From positions 1 through 64,000 of the forward strand of contig NZ_CP108032.1 of assembly GCF_036169555.1 (NCBI RefSeq): DNA of 64,000 nt, read 5' to 3'. Shown here piece by piece: positions 7,720 through 16,384 of the stretch. Numbering within the stretch: position 1 is the first letter of the stretch; every line of letters begins with the position of its first letter. Origin of the DNA: Streptomyces sp. NBC_00306. Lineage in GTDB: Bacteria; Actinomycetota; Actinomycetes; Streptomycetales; Streptomycetaceae. A model generated the notes under the pieces. The model was given only the letters and a program-made list of their open reading frames with translations. It made no database searches and was not told the origin of the DNA. Made by a program: the position numbers and the translations under genes.

Positions 7720-7795
7720 CGCGCCGAGGCCCCGCCGACGCGCCGGCCCCTGGCGCCGCAGGCCGGTCCGTTCCCCGACACCCCGCCTGCCTGTG
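7720..7795. repeat. Dispersed intergenic repeat, partial copy C
   Basis: Matches the first half of the repeats at 2279 and 2592 (GCGCCGAGGCCCCGCCGACG, GGCGCCGCAGGCC, CCCCGACACC). Confidence 0.5.
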
Positions 7796-7955
7796 CTGCC
7801 CGTCCTCGCCCGAATCCACCAGGACCCTCCAGCCTCCGGCAGCAGGGGCGTTCTTCTCGGCGTTGGGCCGGGCTACAGCGCAGCCCTGCACCGCAACCTG
7901 GAGAAGCACGCGATAGGGGCGCTGAGATAGCAGCAGCCCTACGGCGCTGTGCCGG

Positions 7956-9380
7956 TCATGGACCGAAGCCTGGTTCGGGGGTGTGGTGGGGGGTGTGCTG
8001 GGTGCAGGTGGTGTAGCGGCCGTTGCCGCTTGGGTCGGCTCGTCGTGGCGTTGGTCCGGTACACGAGCGGCAGGCCGGCCAGTCGAGGCATACCGGGCAC
8101 AGGCCGGTGCCGGTCACCGTGCCCGGACGGCCACATCCACCGCACTCCACCCACACATGAGACACCGGCGCAGACAGCGTGTTGTCGGCGGGCGGCGGTG
8201 CGGAACGGTGGAGGGGCTGCTGGGGGGCGGACGGTTCACGCGAGGTGTCGCGGGTCGCGTCAGGGCGCCACGCGCCGGGGAGGGAGGCGGCGCCCGGGTG
8301 GGCAGTGGTGGCGCCGGGTGGTGCGCTCAGGGCTCGGAGGCGTGCGCCGATGACGGCCGCCACGCTGGTGCGCACGGTTCGGGGTAACGGCCGGTCGGTG
8401 ATGGCATGTTCCACCCGTTGCAGGCTGCAGCCCTGCTGCAGCAGACGTTCCACCGCCGGCGCCAGGGCATGAAGATCCGTCCCGGTCAGGCACAGGGGTG
8501 GGTTGGTGGCACCGATTTGCTCCAGCAGCTGCATCCCGGGCGACGGCGCGGCGGGCGACGGTGAGGGTGCGGTGCCGTCTGGGTCGGCTGCCGGCGCGGG
8601 CTGGCCGGGAGCGGGGCTCTCTTCTGGACGGGCGCGGTCGGGGGGAAGGGGGGTCCTTCTTCTCTTCCCTGTTTTCGTCTTCTGGTTACTGATGTTCTTA
8701 CCCCCCACGTCGTCCAACGTTGGATCGGCCAACGTCGGAAAACCCGACACAGGTAAACCCGACGCAGGTAAACCCGGCACAGGAGCATCCAGCACCGGCC
8801 GATCCGCCAACGCCCCCCAGCCCCCAGGTGGCACGAGCAGCCGCGTCGGCGTGGCCGACCCGGAGGAGGGTGACAGCGTCACAGGACGTGAAACCACTGA
8901 CGACGTCGACATGGCCGACGAGTCGAGCGAGCCCGCAGATTCAGCCTGCATCGCGACCGGGGGCGCGTGGTGGGGTAGGTGACCGGCGGGCAGGGTGGCG
9001 GACCGCGCCCGCGGCAGGGCAGACGACGATGGCGAGGGTGACGTTGCACGCCCGACTCCCCCACGAGATCCTCCCCCGTCACCGGCGGGCTGGTCCGTAA
9101 TCACATAGACCACCGGCCCCAGCGTGCCGTCCGCCTGCCGGACCCGCTCACGACGCAGATACCCGAAGAACTCCAACTCCCCCAAGCCCGCCCGCACAGC
9201 GTCCCGGCCCTCACGCCCACAACCAGCCAACGCAGCAACCGAAACCCGCCACCCCGACCTGTGCGACGCAATCAACCCGAACAAGCCCTTCGCCTTGAAA
9301 CTGATCCGCCCATCCCGGAACAACGCATTCGACACCCGCGTAAACGGAACCGCCCCCACCAAACCACGCCGCACCCCCAC
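7956..9380 (-). CDS. Winged-helix protein with C-terminal zinc-ribbon
   Basis: About 474 residues from the GTG at 9380; the exact start is uncertain because the open frame extends further and no clear Shine-Dalgarno is seen. Residues about 10-95 form a winged helix of a type common in Streptomyces plasmid and arm genes (PFTRVSNALFRDGRISFKAK, then LGELEFFGYLRRER and GPVVYVITDQP). A long Pro/Ser/Ala-rich disordered middle follows, with a short repeated LPASGLPVSGFPTLAD-like stretch, then a conserved helical segment (LLQQGCSLQRVEHAITDRPL) and a Cys-rich tail with CGGCGRPG and CPVCLDWPACRSC. A role in replication or partition of mobile replicons is possible but inferred from context only. Confidence 0.65.
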   Translation of the reverse strand: MGVRRGLVGAVPFTRVSNALFRDGRISFKAKGLFGLIASHRSGWRVSVAALAGCGREGRDAVRAGLGELEFFGYLRRERVRQADGTLGPVVYVITDQPAGDGGGSRGGVGRATSPSPSSSALPRARSATLPAGHLPHHAPPVAMQAESAGSLDSSAMSTSSVVSRPVTLSPSSGSATPTRLLVPPGGWGALADRPVLDAPVPGLPASGLPVSGFPTLADPTLDDVGGKNISNQKTKTGKRRRTPLPPDRARPEESPAPGQPAPAADPDGTAPSPSPAAPSPGMQLLEQIGATNPPLCLTGTDLHALAPAVERLLQQGCSLQRVEHAITDRPLPRTVRTSVAAVIGARLRALSAPPGATTAHPGAASLPGAWRPDATRDTSREPSAPQQPLHRSAPPPADNTLSAPVSHVWVECGGCGRPGTVTGTGLCPVCLDWPACRSCTGPTPRRADPSGNGRYTTCTQHTPHHTPEPGFGP

Positions 9381-9787
9381 ACCAGAACTCACCACACCAC
9401 ACCCCAAACACACAACACAAAACCTCCCAAACCCATCCCCCAGCCCAACCCGCGCATCCCATGACAGCCGCCAAGAGGGCACACCAGTAACGGACTCGAG
9501 AACATCCATCGTGAACTGCACTCCGTCCGCGGGACTATGACCCACCAGACCACCCAGCGCCATGTCACAGCTGCACACCTCGCGTCCGGTCGATATACAC
9601 CCCGGCACAACCCACCCCAGCACCAGCAGGCCCGAAAGCCCTCAGCCCGCTTCCGCCGAAGAGTTGGCGGTTGAGCGTCTGCGTTGGCGTGGTCGATCGC
9701 TCATACAGCCGGGCCATCGGCGGACGCGCGCACGAGCGTCCGAAAATGCGATGAGCTGTGATACCTGGCCGTGGCACAGTCACCCGC
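9381..9787. other. Intergenic stretch with strongly CA-rich plus strand
   Basis: Between about 9360 and 9460 the plus strand is almost only A and C (runs such as CACCACACCACACCCC and AACACACAACACAAAACC). This is unusual for this genome. It covers the 5' end of the winged-helix gene and its likely promoter. Nothing else is recognised up to 9787. Confidence 0.45.
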
Positions 9788-10419
9788 ATGTCCAACGACG
9801 TCGCCTATCCGGTCCTCCGTACCCCCGACTTCGCACTCGCCCTCAGCACTGCGCGGCGTCTCATGGAGTTCGGTCGCTGCGAGCACTCAAAGGTCTCCGT
9901 GTTCGCAGAGTTCCATTCCGTCGCCGAGGTGCGGCGTGTGGCGAAGGAACTGCCCGAGAGGTGGTTCCGGGGACAGGAGGAGTACCTGGAGTTCAACGGG
10001 GTGCCGTTGGAGGAGCAGCCCGGTCTGATAGTCGGCGTGCAGGGCCGGGTTTGCCGGCCGACCCGGCCGCGTACGAAGGGCGGCTGCCGATGGAGTGCGA
10101 GCTGTACGACCTGCCGGTCGGCAGCATCGAGGACGCCTTCACGGCGGCCGTCGGCGCGAACATGGGCTGGATCAACTGGGAGTCTCTGTGCTGGCCGGAC
10201 GCGCCCGAGGTGGGATTTCGCGGCGAGTCAAAGCACGCGGAGGTGACGCTCCTCTTCAACTCCCGCACCCGCGAGCTCGACGAGTGCGTCGATGACCACA
10301 CCGTCCTCGTCCATGTCCGCAGCGCCAGCGTCGACCGCCGCCAGATGCGAGAGCCGTACGCGCACTGGCTCGCCGCGCAAGTGGGACTAGAAGTCATCGG
10401 GGCTGGGCAGCGGAACTGA
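9788..10419 (+). pseudogene. Frameshifted paralogue of the 45931 gene
   Basis: The N-terminal half (ATG 9788: MSNDVAYPVLRTPDFALALS ...) and the C-terminal half (MECELYDLPVGSIEDAFTAA ... LLFNSRTRELDE ... HTVLVHVR) together align along their whole length with the intact 205-residue protein at 45931-46548. The halves lie in different frames; the switch falls at about 10040-10055, consistent with loss of one base. Function of the family is unknown. Given how well both halves are kept, the break is recent or a sequencing error. Confidence 0.8.
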
Positions 10420-10990
10420 CGGCAGAAGCGGGCGGCCAGGCGCTTCCCCGGACCGGCCCGCCCCAGCTACTGATTCGGGCCGGCTTCCGAGTGCCCCTCC
10501 AGATCGCTTCGCAGCGGGTGGCCGGCCGCCGCGTCGCCGGGAATTCGAGGTGGCAGCCAGCAACGAAAAGCCGTCAGACGGATCTCACCACATCCCGTGT
10601 TCGAGTTCCTCCAGCGACAGACTCCATTGCGATTCCTCTTCAGCAAGGGGGGTGAGGTCGAAGGCGCCCACGACCTGCTTGAAGCGTGCAGCTAGTCAGC
10701 CCCGCCGTGACGTCTGCGGGTTCCGTGGGATCGATGGCGACGACGAACAGACAGCGGCGCAACCAGCTGCGGGCCGGCCCTTACCGCCACACCCCAGGCG
10801 GCCGCGAAGTGGACCTCCTGCTCCTGCATGTCATGGCGCCCGAACCTACCGCGCGAGGCGAGGTCGCATGGTGACGCCGAAGCCGTAGCCGTTCCTTCCG
10901 CATAGGCCTTGCCACGGTGTATCCCCTGGTACTTGCACCTTGATAGCGTTTGGTGAAGCTGGGCATGGTGGGCCAGGTGGGTGGTCAAGG
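10420..10990. other. Gap with faint gene remnants
   Basis: On the minus strand around 10585-10690 a frame reads LAEEESQWSLSLEELEHGMW then stop, which looks like the C-terminus of a lost gene. Nothing intact is seen. Confidence 0.35.
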
Positions 10991-11002
10991 GTGGGGGCCC
11001 GG

Positions 11003-11946
11003 GTGAAGAACATTCCTGTTTTTCGGTGGGTGGCAAGCCTCGGCCTGATACTCATCGGCTGCTCGGTGTGGCTGTATTGGAAGGCGCCGGATCGCCCGAC
11101 GTAAAGCAAGTCGACCTGACGGTTGTCCGCGAGCAGCCTGATGGGACGTGCACGGTTCGGTGGACCGATCCCTTCCGAGATGCTGAGCGCGAGGGCCCAT
11201 ATCGGTGCACTGCTGACCGGGACCCGATTCTGAAAGCACCCGACCCGGTCACCGGCTTCGCCTGGGACACCGGCTTTATCGTCGCTGAGGGCTCCAACAA
11301 GGGCGACCTCTATTCACTCGGTCAGGATGATGACGTCGACGAGCAACTCGAGGCGTCCGCCGGCCTGCTGGTGGCCGGAGTGTTCCTGACCATCATCGGC
11401 GTCGTCGGCGGCAACATCCGCACCCTGTTCCGGATGACCGGTGTGAACCCCGAGATCGTCCGCCGGGCACGGCGACTGCGGGACGCCGCGGTGCTGGTGA
11501 CCTTCGACCACCACTCGGCCGTGGAGACCGTAAGGGAGGCGTGGACACAGACCCGGTCTCCGGAGGCCCCCGAAGTCCTCTCCGCTCTGCGGGTGCTGGT
11601 GGAGACCGGACCACAGGGACGCAAGGTGGTCGCCACAGCTCGCGCGCTGACCGCCCGTCTGGACCCGCTGCTGGCCGACGCTGCCCCTGCCGCCGGCCGT
11701 ATGCAGATGCTCGCTGCAAGCCGCGAAGAGCGCCGACGGGCTGAAATCGCCATCGGCGAGCTGCGCCTGACGCTCAGCGAGCCGGCAACCCGCAGCGTCG
11801 CAGAGCAGTTCGCCCAGACGTCAGTTGATCTCCTGCGGGGACCGGACAGCGATCCCGCCGGCCTCGCCACCCGCGCCGACTTCGACTCCCGCCCGGCGGA
11901 ATACCGCAGGGTTCTCGCCGACATCACGGCCGAGCCCTTGACCTAG
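11003..11946 (+). pseudogene. Frameshifted two-span membrane protein
   Basis: From GTG 11003 the frame encodes a first membrane span (WVASLGLILIGCSVWLYW) and stops at TAA 11102. The adjacent frame then continues without a break with VKQVDLTVVREQPDGTCTV, a second span (GLLVAGVFLTIIGVVGG) and a long helical cytoplasmic region to 11946. The layout (span, 90-residue extracytoplasmic loop, span, cytoplasmic tail) is that of one membrane protein of about 310 residues broken by a single-base loss near 11095-11103. Family not recognised. GTG 10991 is an alternative start. Confidence 0.65.
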
Positions 11947-11968
11947 CTGGGACGTTTCGTTCCGGTAG

Positions 11969-12361
11969 CTGGTCGAACGGCAGGTGGTGCCGGCGATCAG
12001 CCGGGAGACCCTGCGGCGCATTCTGCGCGAGGGCCGTCTCCTGGCAGGCCACCACGACCTGGAAGGCGTCCACCGACCCGGGCTTCATCGCCAAGATGCA
12101 CCAGGTCCTGGCGCTGTACGACACCCCGCCGACGGACGGCCGGGTAGTGTGCGTCGACGAGTTCGGGCCGCTAGATCGAAGCAGAGTTCGCAGCCCTGCC
12201 CTACCTCGCCCTCAACGGCACCGACCACCGCAGCCACGGCGAGCAGAACACCGCCGTCGGCGCCTACATACGCTGGCGCAACGCCCGTGCCGAACCGCTA
12301 CCCAACTTCGCCCGACTCACCCGTCCGTCAGTGGACCGAATACCCCACCAGGGCCGCCTGA
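11969..12361 (+). pseudogene. IS630-family transposase remnant
   Basis: Recognisable pieces in several frames: VVPAISRETLRRILREG (end of the helix-turn-helix linker), then MHQVLALYDTPPTDGRVVCV plus DEFGPL with the first catalytic Asp, a jump, then EQNTAVGAYIRWRNARA, and finally DSPVRQWTEYPTRAA at the end. The internal DDE region is deleted and there are at least two frame changes. No terminal repeats were identified. Confidence 0.8.
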
Positions 12362-12369
12362 TACAGCTC

Positions 12370-12375
12370 TACGAT
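12370..12375 (+). promoter_or_regulatory. -10 box TACGAT, leaderless start
   Basis: TACGAT ends 6 bases before ATG 12382, the spacing that puts transcription initiation at the start codon. Confidence 0.5.
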
Positions 12376-12381
12376 CTCCAT

Positions 12382-12921
12382 ATGACCGACCGGAACCTGG
12401 CAGGCGGAGAGCTGCTGACCACCCGACTGTCACTGCGGCGTCCGACCGAAGCCGACATCGATGCGATCTTCGCGATCCACAGTGACCCCGCAACCTGCCT
12501 GCACAACTCTTCCGACGCCCTCGCCCGGCCCGAAGAGGCCGGGGAGCTCTTTCGGCGCTGGAACGACCAATGGCAGAGCTGCGGATACGGGTACTGGGTT
12601 GTCCGACGCCACGACTCTGCCCTGCAACTGGGGTTCTGCGGGGTCAAGCCCATGGAACTGAATGGCATGAAGGTTCTCAACCTCTTCTACCGTTTCGCCA
12701 CCTCAGCATGGGGCCAGGGCTTCGCCAGCGAGGCCGCGATCGCAGTCACCAGCTGGGCATCCCGGCACGTTCCCGACCTCCCGCTGATCGCTCGAGTCCG
12801 GCCGGCCAACGCTGCCTCCCAGCGCGTGGCGGTACGTGCTGGCCTGACCCGGGCAGAACACCTCGACGGCACCGGATACGACGGCTTCGATTGGATCTAC
12901 GCAGCGAAGCTGCCGAACTGA
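12382..12921 (+). CDS. GNAT family N-acetyltransferase
   Basis: 179 residues, full-length RimJ/RimL-type acetyltransferase (Acetyltransf_3). Seen: the N-terminal strand RLSLRRPTEADIDAIFAIHS, the core strand LGFCGVKPM, the acetyl-CoA loop region SAWGQGFASEAAIAV (motif A, Q/RxxGxG/A variant), and the C-terminal VRPANAASQRVAVRAGL typical of the family. The acceptor is unknown. There is no Shine-Dalgarno; a -10 box lies 6 bases upstream, implying a leaderless transcript. It stands alone, directly after a dead IS630 fragment. Confidence 0.88.
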   Translation: MTDRNLAGGELLTTRLSLRRPTEADIDAIFAIHSDPATCLHNSSDALARPEEAGELFRRWNDQWQSCGYGYWVVRRHDSALQLGFCGVKPMELNGMKVLNLFYRFATSAWGQGFASEAAIAVTSWASRHVPDLPLIARVRPANAASQRVAVRAGLTRAEHLDGTGYDGFDWIYAAKLPN

Positions 12922-13223
12922 GCACACTCCGAGCATGTGGACCTTCTCTGAAGGCCGTTCAACTTTCCGAGCCGAGCCACTTGCTCGCCATGGCCGGCCG
13001 GGCCTCACGCTGGCGGTGGTGATCGACTGCAAGGAGACATATCCGTACTGGGAACGTCTCCCGGACCGAGCGGGCTGCCCGTCGGCTGTACGGGTGGACA
13101 GCAGCCTGGGGCGGTGCGCCACGGGGCCCGATCGAGGGTCATCCACCCGGCCAGGTGCTGACGATCACCTTCCGGGGAAGACATGATGTGTCGACCCTGG
13201 ACCTCCTGATCGGACGGCTGCGT
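12922..13223. other. Gap; upstream segment shared with the 36801 gene
   Basis: The last 72 bases (13152-13223, beginning CAGGTGCTGACGATC and ending GGACGGCTGCGT) are highly similar to 36728-36800 in front of the paralogous gene. Nothing else is recognised. Confidence 0.5.
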
Positions 13224-13820
13224 GTGAGCACCACTCCATCTGAGCTTCCCACGGGCCGTACGCCGGGACGTACCTGGACGGTGCGGCTGACCGGACACGC
13301 CGACCGTACGGTCACCGTCTCCTGCTCGACGAAAGCCTGCACGATGCCGGCCAGGTCGCGGGACGTGGCCGGCCTGCGTAGGTTCGCGGCCCTGCACGCC
13401 GCCTCGCACGCCAAGGCAGCCCGGGTGAGGGAAAGGGCCTCCTGCCAGTGCTGGGCACAGAGTTGTGCGGCGCACGAGGGCATGCGGGTGCACTGCGGAG
13501 GCACCACCGTGTTGGTGCTGCGGCACGATCCGGCTGTCGGCCGCGTGTGGCATCTCGCCGAGGTGTGCGCCGCGTGCGCCAAGCTGATGACCCATACGCG
13601 CGTGGTCGGCACGCCCGTACCCAGCGTCCGCCCGGCAGGCACGGCACCGGCGAGGCGAACAGAACCCCACGAGGGGGCCGGACAGCGTGTGCCGGAGCAG
13701 ACGGCACCTGTTGGGGTGGCGGTGGGGTTCTCCTCCCCCACTCCTACCGGCGGGGACGAGACACCGCGCCGTGCGCCGCGGCAGGCTCGGCGCGGTCAGC
13801 GGGGCGACCGACGCCGCTGA
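13224..13820 (+). CDS. Cys-rich conserved protein, paralogue of 36801 gene
   Basis: 198 residues from GTG 13224. Nearly identical over residues 1-140 to the protein at 36801-37388 (VSTTP.ELPTGRTPGRTWTV and onward). A central cluster of Cys and His (CSTKACTMP, CQCWAQSCAAHEG, HCGG, CAACAKLM) suggests one or more structural zinc sites. The C-terminal 60 residues are Pro/Arg/Gly-rich and variable. No membrane span and no recognised domain. The start is set by the point where the two copies keep a common frame; the open frame extends upstream. Confidence 0.65.
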   Translation: MSTTPSELPTGRTPGRTWTVRLTGHADRTVTVSCSTKACTMPARSRDVAGLRRFAALHAASHAKAARVRERASCQCWAQSCAAHEGMRVHCGGTTVLVLRHDPAVGRVWHLAEVCAACAKLMTHTRVVGTPVPSVRPAGTAPARRTEPHEGAGQRVPEQTAPVGVAVGFSSPTPTGGDETPRRAPRQARRGQRGDRRR

Positions 13821-13970
13821 GTCCCCAGGCCTCGGCGACTCCGACAGGGCCCTGTGATGGGCTCGCACGGGCAACTTCATCGAGGAATGCCCGTACTTGC
13901 GGCCCGCCGACGTACACCGATGCCTCCGCCCGCGCTGGACCTCTGTCGGCATGGCCTGATCCTGGTTATG

Positions 13971-14199
13971 GTGCGGACGATGGAGCTGCTGGTGCAGACG
14001 GCCAAGTGGTGACGTCGGGTCGGGCACACGGCGTCGATGGTGAGAGTGTGCTCGATCCAGAGCGACGAAGTCCTCGACGCTCTGGGAGTGCGGATGACGA
14101 CGAACCCGAGCGAACTCGCCCGGTGGGTCGGGACCGGACCGGTCGTCGACCTTGCCACCTACGCCTCCCTCGTCGGAGTCGCCCAGCCTGACCGTCGCG
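13971..14199 (+). pseudogene. Fragment of the LGVRTTTN family
   Basis: Reads MELLVQTAKW then stop, and SDEVLDALGVRMTTNPSELA followed by RWVGTGPVVDLATYASLVG. The same blocks occur, also broken, at 7380-7540. It directly precedes the gene at 14212. Confidence 0.4.
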
Positions 14200-14205
14200 T
14201 ATCTT
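14200..14205 (+). promoter_or_regulatory. -10 box TATCTT, leaderless start
   Basis: TATCTT ends 6 bases before GTG 14212. Confidence 0.45.
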
Positions 14206-14211
14206 GACCGC

Positions 14212-14523
14212 GTGAACGAAGAGCCGGTGGCCATCAAACTCACGCACGATCAAGCGTTCGTGCTTTCTGACTGGCTCTACGAAGTGATGATGCAGTCCGA
14301 CAAGCTCGATGCGATTGTCCCGGATCGCGCCGTCTGGTCAGCGATCTACGCGATCTCCGGCACCCTGGAGAAGGCGCTGGTTGAGATCTTCATGCCGGGC
14401 TACGCCGGTCGCCTGGAGCAGGCGCGACAGCGTTTGCTCGACGCCGTGGGCGACGAGGACGAGACAGCAGAGGCGAGCCGTGGCGAGTCAAGCGTGCCGT
14501 CTGTCGATGACATCAGCGGCTGA
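14212..14523 (+). CDS. Small conserved acidic protein, unknown function
   Basis: 103 residues from GTG 14212 (VNEEPVAIKLTHDQAFVLSD). Predicted largely helical, with a hydrophobic face (FVLSDWLYEVM, AIYAISGTLEKALVEIF), an acidic C-terminal tail (VGDEDETAEAS) and no membrane span. The short linker IVPDRAVW sits between two helices. I do not recognise a family. A TATCTT box 6 bases upstream and no Shine-Dalgarno point to leaderless expression. Confidence 0.6.
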   Translation: MNEEPVAIKLTHDQAFVLSDWLYEVMMQSDKLDAIVPDRAVWSAIYAISGTLEKALVEIFMPGYAGRLEQARQRLLDAVGDEDETAEASRGESSVPSVDDISG

Positions 14524-14700
14524 CACAAACGCGGCCGATCGTAGGCGAATCCCGTTGGACTTACGCGGCAGGCGGGCGCGGCAGGGGCAGCATTGACCAT
14601 GGTGCGCGCTGCCCATGGACCGACGTGACAAGGATGAAGCCGACGACAGAACACGTGTCGTCCGGGCGCTCCAAGCCAGGGCCGGCACCCTTTCGACGTG

Positions 14701-15225
14701 CTACGGCCAACTTCGCTCCAGGCCGTAGGTGCTGCGGGAGTCGGGGTCGCCGAAGAAGAAGTACAACATCAGCTGCTTCTTGTCGTCGCGCTGCAACTCG
14801 AAGGTCCATCTGTAGGTCTCAGGTGCTGGCCCACGCTCTGACGACGGGTCGAGACGCTCAGCGGGATCCGGAGTGCGCGTGGACGATGACACGCGCGAGG
14901 TGAGAGTCAGCTGGACATGCTGACCGTCGTTCCACTCTGCGCGCTCGTCGGTCAGTTCCCACTCCCCAGTCCCTGACAGCCGCCACCGGTCGTCGAAGTC
15001 GAACTCCTGCCCGTCCAGGAGACTGATGACTGCCTTTCCATCAGGCTGGAGAGTGACCTCCGTGCGGTCGAAACCGAACCACGAACCCACGATCTCCGCC
15101 CGCTTCGCATCATGCACTGCGGGAACCTCGTCGTACATGTGCGGATTGCATCCCACCAGTACCAACAGGCAGGCGATGACAGCCGCGATCCTCCGTGGCG
15201 GGGCGAGGGGGTTGGTGTTCACCAT
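14701..15225 (-). CDS. Putative lipoprotein
   Basis: 174 residues. The signal peptide RRIAAVIACLLVLVGC ends in a lipobox (LVGC), so the protein should be lipidated on its Cys and anchored outside the membrane. The mature part contains IVGSWFGFDRTEVTLQPDGK and a series of beta strands with Trp residues (GEWELTDERAEW), similar in style to lipocalin-like or META-type beta folds of Streptomyces lipoproteins. Start ATG 15225 has GGGAGG upstream; the ATG at 15240 is less well placed. Stands alone; role unknown. Confidence 0.75.
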   Translation of the reverse strand: MVNTNPLAPPRRIAAVIACLLVLVGCNPHMYDEVPAVHDAKRAEIVGSWFGFDRTEVTLQPDGKAVISLLDGQEFDFDDRWRLSGTGEWELTDERAEWNDGQHVQLTLTSRVSSSTRTPDPAERLDPSSERGPAPETYRWTFELQRDDKKQLMLYFFFGDPDSRSTYGLERSWP

Positions 15226-15411
15226 CCGGCCTCCCGCCACGGCACCGCTAATGACTGCGGTTCGACCGGGCGTCGATCACGCGCTTGTCATCCTGCCAGC
15301 GCTATTGAACATGTTCAACTCCTTCACGAGGCTCCATGGGAACGGGAAGCGCGCCTCGATGGCTGCGGCCCGCGGCTACCACGCCGCCGATCCCGAGCAG
15401 GGCCTCGTCCG

Positions 15412-15795
15412 TGTTTCCACCTCAAGCCCGGTGGCTACGACACCGCTGCGCTCATCGAGGTCCTGGAACAGCTCAAGGTGTTCTACCTGACGAGTGGGTG
15501 GTGCGGTCTGAGACAGAGCGTCCGCCCACTGGAGCCGGCCATGCGGTCCTTGGTCGCCGAACAGGACTGGCTCACCCTCGAGCAATCACACACCTACGCA
15601 CCCGAGCTCCAACCCGGTGGAACTGCTGTGGTCGTAGCTCAACAAGCGCGAGCTCGCCAACTCGTCGGCGACCACCTCGCCGATGTTGCCGACGCCACCG
15701 GAGAAGGCATCCACCGCATCAACCAGAACCGGCAGCTGCCCCGGCCCTTCCTCACCCACACCGGCCTGACCGTCCCTGCACCAACCCCACCGAAC
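15412..15795 (+). pseudogene. IS630-type transposase remnant (C-terminal half)
   Basis: The plus frame carries FHLKPGGYDTAALIEVLEQL, then KVFY, and after frame changes AMRSLVAEQDWLTLE, AYAPEL-like sequence and the C-terminal LVGDHLADVADATGEGIHRI. This matches the last third of a DDE transposase in the IS630 superfamily. Both ends are missing and there are frame changes near 15490 and 15600. It is distinct from the intact IS630 at 16388. Confidence 0.7.
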
Positions 15796-16384
15796 CAACA
15801 AAGAGCTCAGTCAGAACGAACTCAGCAAGGGTTCACCTGTTCCCAGGCTTGCATGATCTCGACCGGTATACGTCCACGCTCAGGAAAGTCGTAGCCGTTG
15901 GCCCTGGCCCATTCTCGGATCACGTGGGTGCTGACGGATGTCCGCGAGGCAGGGGCCGTTGCGGTGCTGCGGAGTTGCGCCGGGGTGAAAGTGATGCCGC
16001 CGTCGAGAAGGTCTGAGGGGAACATCGGGACACGCACGTTTGCGCTCAGCACGTCGACGAGGAACTCACTCACGGTTCCGTTGTAGGTGAACCAGGGCGC
16101 ACGCAGCGCCTCGTTGACGGCAATGGTCCATTCGTCCGGGACGTCCCAAGGCTGGGTTGCCCAGAACAGGTAGTCGCTGTTGCCGGTGACGCCCATGGCA
16201 AGGAGGTCCTCAGGAGGGTGCGGCAGCGGACAGGGCCGACGGGCGGCCTGCCGGACTTCTTCAATCTGCGCACGCAGCCGCTCCGGCATGGGGCCGGTGA
16301 GATCAGCCCACTCCCTGGGGCGTGAGGCTAGTGCAGAGTGAGGAAGCCGCAGAACTGTCCGGGGCCGTAGGTGGCGACGAGCTG

